Shown here in pieces: positions 28,261-37,252 of a stretch of 64,000 bases of DNA. The stretch is from Alphaproteobacteria bacterium (GTDB lineage: Bacteria > Pseudomonadota > Alphaproteobacteria > Micropepsales > Micropepsaceae), in assembly GCA_016783965.1 (NCBI GenBank), contig JADHVO010000001.1, positions 496,001 through 560,000 of the forward strand, read 5' to 3'. The notes under the pieces were generated by a model. The model saw only the letters and a list, made by a program, of their open reading frames with translations, made no database searches and was not told the DNA's origin. A program made the position numbers and the translations under genes. How positions within the stretch are numbered: position 1 is the first letter of the stretch; each line of letters begins with the position of its first letter.

Positions 28261-31200
28261 AGGGCCTCGTTACCCCAGCTTGAGAAATCCTGGTCCACCG
28301 GCGGCACGCCATGCACCGTGCTCGACGCCGATGTCGGGCTGGTCTGCTTCAGCATGCCGTTCAGCAGCGTGGTCGAGCCCGCCTTCCTGGCGCCGTCCAG
28401 AGAGTCCGCGAGCACGGTCGTGGCGCTGTCCGACGTGTTGGGCTCGGAACTGTCGCCGCCATTGCTCATCGTTTCGAGTGCACCCGGCGTGGTCGAGGCG
28501 CTGGGCGGCGGCACGTTGGTGGCGCCACCCGTCGTGTCCCCGGTCGCCGGCACGACGGTCGTGTTGATCGTGGTGACGTTCGAGTTGTTGCTCTGGTTGG
28601 GATTGGTGTTGGCCGTGGTTGTGGTCGTGACGCCGATGACAACGGGATTGGTGTTCACCTGCGAGGGCGGCGTGGCGCCGTCCAACGTGCCCGAAACCGT
28701 GCCCGAGCCGGTGAAATTGCCGATCGTCGCGGGCGACGTCGTGGCCTTGCCCTGGGTGTAGGTGATCTGACCGTTGGCGCTGATCACAATATTGCCGCTG
28801 ACATTGGCCACGGAGTTTTTCGAAGCGTCGCCGTTGCCGATGACGCCAAACTCGTTGCCGGTGCCCTGGCCACCGACCAGCACAAGATCCGTCACAGACA
28901 GATTGCCGCCGATGGTCCAGTTCGCCACGGTCGAAGTGGCGCCCGAGTTGGCCGCGTAGCCACCATTGCCGATCATCGCATACGAATTGGCGCCGAGCCC
29001 CGCCGTCAGGGTCACCGAGCCGGCCGGACCATTGGGCGCGGTGACGGTGATGTCGCCGCCATCGGTGCCGCCCGCGGCTGCCGACGGGTTCAGGTTGCTC
29101 TGTCCGCCGCCATTGCCGATCTGGAGATAGGCATCGGTGCCCGCACCCGCCGAGGCGTTGCCGTTCAGTGCGACGGTATGGGCCGAGATGATCGTGATGG
29201 CGCCGCTGTTGGTGGCGGTGCCGCCTGTGATGCCGGCGCCAACCTTGTAGCCGCCCTGGCCGATCTGGACATAGGCCGCCTGGCCCGCACCGGCGCTCAG
29301 GATCACATCCTGGCCCCCGAGCGTGATGGTGCCCTGGTTCGAATAGCCGTTCGCGGCGCCGCTGTTCGACTCCGCGCCGCCATTGCCGATCTGGACATAG
29401 GCTTCGGTGCCGGCGCCGCTGGTCAACGTGACCGCGCCACTGGCGGTAATGGTGATGTTGCCGCTGTTGTTGCCGCTCGTCTTGAGCCCGCCATTGCCGA
29501 GCTGCGCGAACTGGCCCGCACCGCTGCCGCCTGTCATCGTAAGCGCGCCAGCAACGTTCACGAGGATCGCACCGGCGCCGTTGCCGTTGAAGCCGAGCTG
29601 GGCGTAGCCGTTCACCGCCGCGATCGTGAGGCTGGCGCCATAGACTGAGGTCTGCCCGCCCGCGCTGCCGACGGCGACGTTGCCGGTCGCAATCGTGCCA
29701 CCGATCGTGACGCCCTTGCCGTTGTTGCCTGCGACGCCGCTGTTGCCGAAGTTCGCCAGAGTCTTCCCGTCCCAGCCCGCGACCAGAGTGATCGCGCCGG
29801 TGCCCGCGTTCTGGATCGAGGCGGGCGCGACCAGATTTCCGGCCGCCAGCACGGTGATGTTGTGACTGCTGCTGTAGGTGAAGCTGGTTCCTGGTCCCTC
29901 GTCTTTCATACCTGTGAAGCCGAGCAGAATATCGCCACCCACGATGGCGTTGAGCAGGTAACCCTCGAACTGGTTGGACGTGCTATTCACGTCGGACACG
30001 ATGACGGTCAAGTTGCCTGTCTCGGTGCCCGAATGCGCGAGGTTGCCGAACTGCTCATTGGCCGTGACGCCCGTGAAGCTCAGGGTGCCGCCCGCGCGCA
30101 GGTCGATGTCGCCGGTGATGCTGCCCGTCACATCGGTCGTGAACGAGCCGTTGCCGATCATCGCCGCATTGATGCCGACAGCGTTGATGTTCACATCGCT
30201 CAGCGTCCGCACCACAATCGCGCCGCCGCCTGTGCCGTGATAGCCGAGCTGCGCGTTGCCGTTGGCCGCGGCCACCGTCAGGATCTTGCCGAAGAGGGTG
30301 GTCGTTCCGGACTTGGAGCCGACCGCTACGCTGCCGGTCGCGCCCGTGCCGCCGATCGCGATCGCGGCGCTGCCGTTGCCGTACACGCCGCTGTTGCCGA
30401 AGTTTGCGGCGTTCGTGGTCGTGCCGTCCCAGCCTGCCACCGCGGTGATCGCGCCGGCGTTGGACTGGACGTCCTTCAGGAAGTTGATGTTGCCCGTCGA
30501 CAGCAGTGTGAGATCGCCGCCCGCGCTGATCGCACCGGCGTTGATCCCCAGCGTGTCGTAGAAACTGACCGCCGCGGGACTGTTGAACGCGACCATGCCG
30601 CCGACCGCGTTGGCTGTGTTCGTCAGCGCGATCGCGCCACTGGTTGTCGAGACGACAAGCCCGGTCGCTGCGATGGCGCCGGACTGGGTGATCGCACCAC
30701 CCGCCGACAGGTTCAGGGCGCCCATGCCGAGCGCCACGGCGCCCAGCGTTGTGCCCGCGGGCGAACCGAGGAAGAAGCTCGCGCCCGCGCCCGCGAGATT
30801 CAGCGTTCCCGCGTTGAACAGGAGCCGCGCCGTCGGCGAACCGACGCCGCCGCCCGTTCCGGTCTGCACGATGTTCAGCGTCGCCGCGCGTACCGGGACG
30901 GTGCTGGTGGAGAGGATGTTATTGGCGGTCAGCGTGACATTGCCGGAAATGGCCGCGGCCGGACCGCTCGCGAGATCGACCTCGCCGATCGCGGTGCTGG
31001 CGCCGTTCAGGTTGATCACGTTGCTCGCGGTCACCGAGACGTTGCCGCTGAGCGTCGCGCCGTTGTCACCCATGTTGCCGACGCGCGCGACCGATGTCGC
31101 GTCGCCCTGGGTGTTGAGCAGCACGTTGCCCGCCGTCACCGAAACGGTGCCGGACATCGTGCCGGCCAGGCTGCCATTCATCTCGTTGCCGATCAGGGCG

Positions 31201-34200
31201 CTGCTGCCGGATTCGAGGCTGAGCACGCGCACGCCGCCGTTCGTCGAGGTGACCGACGTGTTCGTGCTGCTGTTGCCGGCCGTGAGCGTGCCGATGAGCA
31301 CGGCGCTGTTGGAGCCGGGGCCACCCGTAGTGCCGGAGGTCAAGATGATATCACCCGTCGCGGTCACGCTGACATTGCCGCTTGCCGCACCGCCGGTCTC
31401 GATGCGCGAGGTGCCGCCGTTGACGGCGGTCAGCGTGATCGTACCGCCCGACGTGACGGTCAGGTTGCCCGTTGTAAGGCCCTGGAGCGGATTGCCGCTG
31501 ATAGCATCGATGCCGGCGTACGCGTCGCCGATGCTGACCAAACCCAAGTTGCCGAACGCGCTGAACGCGCCGGTCGTCGCGATCAGGATGTCGCCCGACA
31601 CCGGACCGGTGCCCAGGTTGCCGACGCGCGCCTGTGCGCTGGCACTTCCGAATGTAGTCGCGCTGAAGGTCGTCGCGTTGATGGTAATGTTGCCGCTAAC
31701 CGCGCCAGAGTCATTTCCATAGCGGAATGCACCATTGCCGATCTGGCTGTAGCCAGCAGCGCCGTCAAGCGCAACCGCGCCGGCCGTGATGGTGAGGTTG
31801 CCCGATGACGTACCGGTGGTGTCGCCATTCGTCCAATTGCCGATTTGGCCGTGCCCTGTGTAGCCGCCGCCGACCGTCAACGTGCCGCCGTGCGTGTTGA
31901 TCGTGATGTCGCCGCTTTCGGAACCGCCCGCCGTGCTCATGTTACCGATCACGCCGGTGGCATTGGTGCCCTGACCGCCGACCGTCAGGCTGGCCGAGTT
32001 TATGGTGATGTTGCCAGTCGCGGCGCCGCCGCCAGCGGAATTGCCTATTTGGGCGGTGCTGTTGTTGGAGCCTTCGGCGACAACTTCGATGTCGCCCATC
32101 GCGACCACGTTTATCGCGCCGCCACCATTGCCCTTGTAGCCCAGTATCGCCTGCGTGAATCCGAACTCCGCAACGACATCGACAGTCGCAGCCGCAACCG
32201 TGGTTGCGCCGCCGGCGCTGCCAAGCGACGCGGTGCTGTTCGCGCCGGGCGCGAACACAGCTGCCGTCGCGCCATTGTTTCCGTAGACGCCGCTGTCGAG
32301 GAAATGCGCCGCATCGAGCGTGTGGCCGTCCCAGCCGGCGAGCAGGTTGATCGCACCGCTGCCCGCATTCTGGATGTTGGCCTCAATCGCGGCATTGCCG
32401 GTAAACAGCAGGTTCAACGTGTGCGCGCTGTTGTAGAGGATGTCCTTGTTGATTTCACCCGGGTTCGAGGCGTCGGTCAGGCCGATTGTGACATCGCCGT
32501 TGCTGAGGGCGGACACCAGCATTGGGGCAACGCCCGCTGCGTCGTTGAACTTGCCCGTGACCAGCACGGTGTTGCCCGTGTTGTTCGTCGCGGTCGACAG
32601 GTTGGAGATCCACGCGTTGTTGGTGCCGGTTCCTGGTTCGAGATCCGTCAGTCCGCCAACGTTAATGCTGATGTTGCCCGTGACCGTGCCGGTCACATCG
32701 CCTGTGAGCGAGCCATTGCCGATCATCGCGTAGCCGGAAGCGGCCGCGCCCCCGGTCAGCGTCAGAGCGCCCGTCGCAACGACGCGAATGTCGCCGCCGC
32801 CAGTGCCGTGGTAGCCAACCTGCGCCCGGTAGCCCGCCTGCGGCGCGAGGATCAGGTTGCCGGTCAGGATGGTGGTGAGACCGTGCGCGGAGCCGACGTC
32901 CGCATTCTCGAACTGCCCGCCGGCGCCAAGGTTTATTGTCGCGCCGTTGAGGCCGAAGGCGTTCGCCGCCTGGATCTGTGCCGCGGTGCCGACGGTGTGG
33001 CCATCCCAGCCGGCCACCAGTGTTACTGCACCGCTGCCGCCGTTCTGGATGCCGCCCCGCACGTTCATGCTACCGCCGCCGGCGAATGTGAAGTCGTGCG
33101 GCGCGTTGTAGTGCAAACCGCCGATGTAAAGGGGCGTGATCGTCGGATCGGTGAAGCCGACGAAGACGTTGCCGCCCTGGAGGTCGGACTCGACATAGCT
33201 GGCGTAGAAGAAGCCGGTTCGCGTCAGGAGCTGCACGTCCCCGGTTTCGCTCGACCCCGTGGCGGCGACGTTGCCAAGCCAGCCGACGCCACTGGCGCCG
33301 TCATAGGACTGGAACGAGTCGGTCGTGACCGAGATGTTGCCCGTGACGCTGCCAGTGACGTCGTTGACCAGCGAGCCATTGCCGATCTGTGCGTTGGCGA
33401 CCGTGTTGCTCGCACCATTTGCCTCGACCGTGACAGAGCCGGTCATCGTGGCCGAAATATTGCCGCCTCCGGCCCCGTGGTAACCCAGCTGGGCGTTGCC
33501 GTTCACCGCATAGACCAGCAGATTGGCGCCGTAGACGTTCAGCGCACCCGATGCCGTACCCACCGCGACATTGCTGCGCGCACTCCCGCCGCCCACGGTG
33601 ATCGTGCCGTTGTTGAGGCCGTAGGTCCCCTTGCCGAAGCCTGAATGCGTCACACCGTCCCAACCGGCGACGAGATTGATGTCGCCGCCGCCGCTCGCCT
33701 GGGTGTTCTGGATATTGGCGAAGAGCGAGAGACCGCCCTGGCTGAACAGGCCAAGGGAATGCGCGCTCGCATAGACGACGTCGGAATCGACCTCGATGGA
33801 ACTCGACGCTTCCAGCCGTACGTTCGTTGTGGCCAACGCACCGATGATCGTGCTTGGCGCGATGACGTCGGTGCCGGTGGGATCGGTGGCGAGCGCGAGA
33901 TTTCCGTTGCCGTCGAGCGTCGTGTTGGCGCCTTCGCCCGTGCGGACGATGATGATTTTCGGATCGAGCAGCCAGCTACCGGTCTGCCCGCGCGCCGCCG
34001 TCGTGTCGGCCTTCGCATCGGGCGAGATCGCGAGGTGCCGGCCCGAGGTTTCGAGGAAGCCGCCGTTCCCGGACAGCGCACCGCCCTTCGCGCTGAACAG
34101 CGCGGAGAAGTCGGTGATGCCGTTCGACCAGACGACCAGTGTGCCGCCGTCACCGGTGCGCGTCGCGTCGGCGTTGATCGCCGCGCGGCCGACATGCGTG

Positions 34201-35234
34201 TTCGCAGCGTTTTGAAGCGGTCCCTGCCCGTGAACATCGCCGCCGATGCGGACGGTGCCGCCACCGGAATCGCCCGAGACGTTGATGTTCGCGCCGTCGG
34301 CCACCGTCACGTTGCGCCCCGTGATCGAGACGGAACCGCCGGTCTGGCCGCGGCCCGCGCCGCTGGCGTCGATCGTGCCGCTGTCGGCGACGTCGCCGTC
34401 GCCGGCGTCGAGGATCACTTCGCCATTCTGGACCTTGGCGCTGGTGGCCGAGATCATGCCGGTGTTGTTGACCACCGCGTCCTGGACATCGGCCGCAGCG
34501 CGCGCGGTCATGATCACGCGTCCACCGGCCGCCTTGATCGTGCCGGAGTTGCTGACTCCGGTCTGGCCGTTGTCGGCCGTGCCCGCGGGCTGCGTGATCG
34601 CGTATTTGAGAAGGCCGTCGCCCGTGAAGTCGACCGTGAACGCCGAGGCGCCGCCCAAGACCACCGTGCCAGTGTCGGCCTGGATGAGGCCCTGGTTTTG
34701 CACGCTGGCGCCCGACAGCACCACGCCGCCGTTCCGTGTTCGGATCGTGCCCTGGTTGATCACCGATGCGCCGGTGCCGCCGGAGAAGCTGTAATTGCCG
34801 GCGGCGAAATTCGTGTCGGAGATGTCTGCGGTGGTCGCGATCAGGCCGCCGACATTGATGGTCGAACCCTGGCCGAACAGGATGCCGTTCTGGTTGATGA
34901 TCCAGACCTGCCCGTTGGCCAGCAGGTTGCCGTAGATCGAAGAGGACTCGCCGCCCAGCACGCGGTTCAGCGCGATCGCGTTGGCGTTCGGCTGGTTGAA
35001 CCTGACCGAGCCGCCGGCGCCGATCGAGAAGCTGTTCCAGTTGATGATCGCCTTGCCGGTCTTCTGGTCGATGACCGTGCTGTTCGGCCCCTTGTCGGTG
35101 ATCGTGGCCGTGCCGAGCACGACCTGGCCGCCGGTCGGCTGCGCGACCGCAACGCCCGCCAGGAAGCCCGCGGCAGACAGACAGCTTGTTCCCAGAAGAA
35201 GCGTCCGTACGATCGCGTGGCTCGTTTTGTTCAT
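28251..35234 (-). CDS. Giant filamentous-haemagglutinin-type exoprotein (TpsA)
   Basis: 2327 residues. A signal peptide (about 1-31, ending VAVAQ) is followed by a two-partner secretion domain of about 150 residues: VVLGTATI, IDQKTGKAIINWNSFSIG, WIINQNGILFGQGSTINVGG and TVDFTGDGLLKYAI. The rest is repetitive beta-helix-like sequence with many QIGNG units and five AGWDG modules. The C-terminal 200 residues are Thr/Asn/Pro-rich and unlike the repeats. I chose the ATG at 35234, 10 bases after the TpsB stop, giving a proper signal peptide. It is predicted to be secreted by the TpsB encoded just upstream and to act as an adhesin or matrix protein. No toxin domain was recognised at the C-terminus. 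Confidence 0.94.
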   Translation of the reverse strand: MNKTSHAIVRTLLLGTSCLSAAGFLAGVAVAQPTGGQVVLGTATITDKGPNSTVIDQKTGKAIINWNSFSIGAGGSVRFNQPNANAIALNRVLGGESSSIYGNLLANGQVWIINQNGILFGQGSTINVGGLIATTADISDTNFAAGNYSFSGGTGASVINQGTIRTRNGGVVLSGASVQNQGLIQADTGTVVLGGASAFTVDFTGDGLLKYAITQPAGTADNGQTGVSNSGTIKAAGGRVIMTARAAADVQDAVVNNTGMISATSAKVQNGEVILDAGDGDVADSGTIDASGAGRGQTGGSVSITGRNVTVADGANINVSGDSGGGTVRIGGDVHGQGPLQNAANTHVGRAAINADATRTGDGGTLVVWSNGITDFSALFSAKGGALSGNGGFLETSGRHLAISPDAKADTTAARGQTGSWLLDPKIIIVRTGEGANTTLDGNGNLALATDPTGTDVIAPSTIIGALATTNVRLEASSSIEVDSDVVYASAHSLGLFSQGGLSLFANIQNTQASGGGDINLVAGWDGVTHSGFGKGTYGLNNGTITVGGGSARSNVAVGTASGALNVYGANLLVYAVNGNAQLGYHGAGGGNISATMTGSVTVEANGASNTVANAQIGNGSLVNDVTGSVTGNISVTTDSFQSYDGASGVGWLGNVAATGSSETGDVQLLTRTGFFYASYVESDLQGGNVFVGFTDPTITPLYIGGLHYNAPHDFTFAGGGSMNVRGGIQNGGSGAVTLVAGWDGHTVGTAAQIQAANAFGLNGATINLGAGGQFENADVGSAHGLTTILTGNLILAPQAGYRAQVGYHGTGGGDIRVVATGALTLTGGAAASGYAMIGNGSLTGDVTGTVTGNISINVGGLTDLEPGTGTNNAWISNLSTATNNTGNTVLVTGKFNDAAGVAPMLVSALSNGDVTIGLTDASNPGEINKDILYNSAHTLNLLFTGNAAIEANIQNAGSGAINLLAGWDGHTLDAAHFLDSGVYGNNGATAAVFAPGANSTASLGSAGGATTVAAATVDVVAEFGFTQAILGYKGNGGGAINVVAMGDIEVVAEGSNNSTAQIGNSAGGGAATGNITINSASLTVGGQGTNATGVIGNMSTAGGSESGDITINTHGGTLTVGGGYTGHGQIGNWTNGDTTGTSSGNLTITAGAVALDGAAGYSQIGNGAFRYGNDSGAVSGNITINATTFSATTFGSASAQARVGNLGTGPVSGDILIATTGAFSAFGNLGLVSIGDAYAGIDAISGNPLQGLTTGNLTVTSGGTITLTAVNGGTSRIETGGAASGNVSVTATGDIILTSGTTGGPGSNSAVLIGTLTAGNSSTNTSVTSTNGGVRVLSLESGSSALIGNEMNGSLAGTMSGTVSVTAGNVLLNTQGDATSVARVGNMGDNGATLSGNVSVTASNVINLNGASTAIGEVDLASGPAAAISGNVTLTANNILSTSTVPVRAATLNIVQTGTGGGVGSPTARLLFNAGTLNLAGAGASFFLGSPAGTTLGAVALGMGALNLSAGGAITQSGAIAATGLVVSTTSGAIALTNTANAVGGMVAFNSPAAVSFYDTLGINAGAISAGGDLTLLSTGNINFLKDVQSNAGAITAVAGWDGTTTNAANFGNSGVYGNGSAAIAIGGTGATGSVAVGSKSGTTTLFGKILTVAAANGNAQLGYHGTGGGAIVVRTLSDVNINAVGINAAMIGNGSFTTDVTGSITGDIDLRAGGTLSFTGVTANEQFGNLAHSGTETGNLTVIVSDVNSTSNQFEGYLLNAIVGGDILLGFTGMKDEGPGTSFTYSSSHNITVLAAGNLVAPASIQNAGTGAITLVAGWDGKTLANFGNSGVAGNNGKGVTIGGTIATGNVAVGSAGGQTSVYGASLTIAAVNGYAQLGFNGNGAGAILVNVAGALTMTGGSGAGQFAQLGNGGLKTSGNNSGNITITASGAVTLTSGAGTEAYVQIGNGGAESNSGAANGYSNQGTITLGGQDVILSAGAGQAAYVQIGQGGYKVGAGITGGTATNSGAITIISAHTVALNGNASAGAGTDAYLQIGNGGGQSNLNPSAAAGGTDGGDITVTAPNGPAGSVTLTAGLGANSYAMIGNGGYAANSGATSTVANWTIGGNLSVTDLVLVGGQGTGNEFGVIGNGDASKNSVANVSGNIVISANGQITYTQGKATTSPATIGNFTGSGTVSGTLDGATPPSQVNTNPVVIGVTTTTTANTNPNQSNNSNVTTINTTVVPATGDTTGGATNVPPPSASTTPGALETMSNGGDSSEPNTSDSATTVLADSLDGARKAGSTTLLNGMLKQTSPTSASSTVHGVPPVDQDFSSWGNEALWQ
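29766..33668 (-). repeat. Five-copy modular repeat inside the TpsA gene
   Basis: The peptide AGWDG is encoded at 33654-33668, 33000-33014, 32325-32339, 30423-30437 and 29766-29780. Each is preceded by NIQN(A/T)-like text and followed about 60 residues later by (Q/I)LG(Y/F)(H/K/N)G-type sequence and then an IGNG unit. Spacings are 654, 675, 1902 and 657 bases, so modules of about 655-675 bases occur in two groups with a longer middle region. The listed span covers the first to last AGWDG codon, not full module ends. Confidence 0.8.
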
Positions 35235-35244
35235 GACCTGATCC

Positions 35245-37035
35245 CTAGAACCTGATGGCGAGGTCGAGGAGGAGCTTGGTGGCTTGCTTGCCGGCATCGG
35301 AGCCCAGCACGGCATGCGTGGTGTGCGCGGCTTCCAGCGCGCCGGTGATGTTGTAGGGCAGCCAGAAGCGGACTCCGCCGCCGAGCGAGACGATGTTCTG
35401 ATCGAGCAGGCTCGGGCTGTGGGCAGGTCCGCGCTGGATGTACCAGGTCTGCGCGCCGTCGACGTAAAGATACGGCTCGATCGACGAGAGCCATTCCTCG
35501 TTGACGCGGTAGTCGTAGCGCAGCTCCGCCGCCCCGCCGAGGCCGTGGTCGCCGGTGATGGCGCCCGGATCGTAGCCGCGGCCGATCTGCGTGCCGCCGA
35601 AGGCGATCTGCTCGCCGGTGATCAGTGGCGCGAACGAGTACTGGCCCTGTCCGCTCAGCACTACGCCGAAGGAACCCTTCAGCGGGATGGACAACCGGGT
35701 GAACGCGGTTGCCTTGGTGAAGTCGAGCAGGGCGCCCACGCGCGACGCGTGCGGCGAATGGTTGTCGGTCCCGCCGAGCCCGGGAATGCCCTGCGCGACG
35801 TCGAACGTCGTCGACCAGCTGCCGTTGTTCAGGAGCGCGATGTCGTTGAGCTGATAGGTGCCGCCGACGTCGAGCACGCGCCATTTGTCGTGGCTGACGC
35901 CGCTGCCCAGCACATAGACGCGCGCGTCCTGTACCGTGAAACCGCCGTCGAGCAGCAGGGTCTCGTCGCGGGTGCGGATGACGGGATAGGTAAGGCGTGG
36001 GCCGGCGGCCCAGCTGTCGGTCTGGACGTTGAACGCGGTCAGCGTCGAACCCGGCTGTCCGTGCGTGATCGAGCCGATGATGCTGCCGATCAGCCCGTCG
36101 TCGCCGATCGGGTGGCGATAGCGAAGCGAGCCGGCCACTTCCAGCGCGCTGCTGGGCGAGCCGGTGACGCTCAGGCCCAGTTGATCGCCGCCGAAGAGCG
36201 AATTGAACTCGACGTCGCCGGCGAACGTCCAGATGCCGGAGAAGCGCGAACCGCGATTGTCCACCGCGGCGCCGCCCGTGATCCAGGGCTGCGAAACGTC
36301 CACGACGAGATCGGATGCGCCCGGCGTATCGGGTGAAGGCTTGAGCACGCCTGCCGCGGAGATGCCGGGAAGGTCGTTGGTGAGAAGCAGTCCGCGCTCG
36401 ATGGTCTCCGACGTCAGCGGCCGCGCGGCGGCAGCGGGCTGAAGATAGTCGCGGATATGGTCGCGCACATCATCGTCGCCACCCTGCACCGTGACGTTGG
36501 CGAGGAAGCCTTCGGAGACGTTGATCGTGAACATGCCGTTGGCGACGCGCTGCGGCGGCACATAGGCGCGCACCAGCAGGAAGCCGCGCGCCCGATACGC
36601 GGCCTCGATCTGGTCAGCGATGGAGAGGATGTCTGCGAGGGTGATGTCCTTGCCGATCTTGTCCGCCCAGAGCGGCTTGAACGTATCGGGCGGGATCGTG
36701 GTCGCACCGGTGATGCGGATGCCGCTGAGCTTGAAGTGCACTTCGTCGACGGCGCGCGGCACCGGCGAGCGATGCGGCGCCACGATCGAGAAATCGAAAT
36801 CAGGTTGCGACGGGACCGGCGGAAGCGGACGGTCGCGCGCGGGCGGGATTGCACCAGGGACAACCTGCGCGTCCACGGACGTAGAAATACTCAGCGCCAG
36901 CGCCAGCGCCAGCGCACCCAGCGTTGCGCCGCTTCCGGAGACGGCAAGCCGCCCAAACCTCACGCCCGTACGCTTCAACAACAGACCCCCGCCCGACCTC
37001 GCGCCCCGCCGCCCAAGCCGGGCGAGGCTGTCCAC
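35245..37035 (-). CDS. ShlB/FhaC/HecB-family two-partner secretion transporter (TpsB)
   Basis: 596 residues. A long signal-type N-terminus (hydrophobic run about 38-52) is followed by POTRA-like domains (about 95-245) and a beta-barrel (about 250-596) that ends in Phe, as outer-membrane proteins do. GGTQIGRGYDPGAITGDHG matches the conserved VRGY/loop L6 motif. TpsB pores move their TpsA partner across the outer membrane, and the TpsA gene starts 10 bases downstream. The start used is a GTG at 37035; a later GTG near codon 27 is possible. It is the first gene of the six-gene operon. Confidence 0.92.
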   Translation of the reverse strand: MDSLARLGRRGARSGGGLLLKRTGVRFGRLAVSGSGATLGALALALALSISTSVDAQVVPGAIPPARDRPLPPVPSQPDFDFSIVAPHRSPVPRAVDEVHFKLSGIRITGATTIPPDTFKPLWADKIGKDITLADILSIADQIEAAYRARGFLLVRAYVPPQRVANGMFTINVSEGFLANVTVQGGDDDVRDHIRDYLQPAAAARPLTSETIERGLLLTNDLPGISAAGVLKPSPDTPGASDLVVDVSQPWITGGAAVDNRGSRFSGIWTFAGDVEFNSLFGGDQLGLSVTGSPSSALEVAGSLRYRHPIGDDGLIGSIIGSITHGQPGSTLTAFNVQTDSWAAGPRLTYPVIRTRDETLLLDGGFTVQDARVYVLGSGVSHDKWRVLDVGGTYQLNDIALLNNGSWSTTFDVAQGIPGLGGTDNHSPHASRVGALLDFTKATAFTRLSIPLKGSFGVVLSGQGQYSFAPLITGEQIAFGGTQIGRGYDPGAITGDHGLGGAAELRYDYRVNEEWLSSIEPYLYVDGAQTWYIQRGPAHSPSLLDQNIVSLGGGVRFWLPYNITGALEAAHTTHAVLGSDAGKQATKLLLDLAIRF

Positions 37036-37252
37036 ATAAATTGCCCATAAAGATGTGGCGCGAACAATTACTTAGTAAGAAATTATGCAGGGATTTGGCG
37101 GAATTTGGGCCGGAACTTTCAGATCTTTCGCAAACGGGTGAATTTCCAGCCCAGTTGGCGATTCCTTTCGGGATCGTGACGAGTCATAATGTTGTTTCCG
37201 TCATCACCCGAGCGCTAATATTGTTGCCGAGAGGTAGGGGACTCGGGGGACT
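37036..37252. other. AT-rich intergenic region upstream of the TPS operon
   Basis: 217 bases, clearly richer in A/T than the surrounding genes (for example TTACTTAGTAAGAAATTATG near 37071). It must carry the promoter of the TpsB-TpsA-CHAT operon, or the operon reads through from the A-T-TE gene. I found no convincing sigma70 or EcfG pair, no protein-coding frame and no strong hairpin. TACTTAGTAA is a short near-palindrome that could be an operator. Confidence 0.5.

Noticed and set aside
25489-28761. Plus-strand frames opposite the CHAT and TpsA genes
   Set aside because: Shadow frames. The minus-strand proteins have signal peptides, catalytic dyads and repeat structure.
29862-33644. Long plus-strand frames opposite TpsA
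   Set aside because: They mirror the repetitive TpsA codons. No signal peptide or family is recognisable and they run through the repeats.
29766-33668. Possible CRISPR array suggested by regular repeats
   Set aside because: The repeats are about 650 bases apart, in frame, and encode a peptide pattern. There are no short direct repeats with unique spacers and no cas genes.
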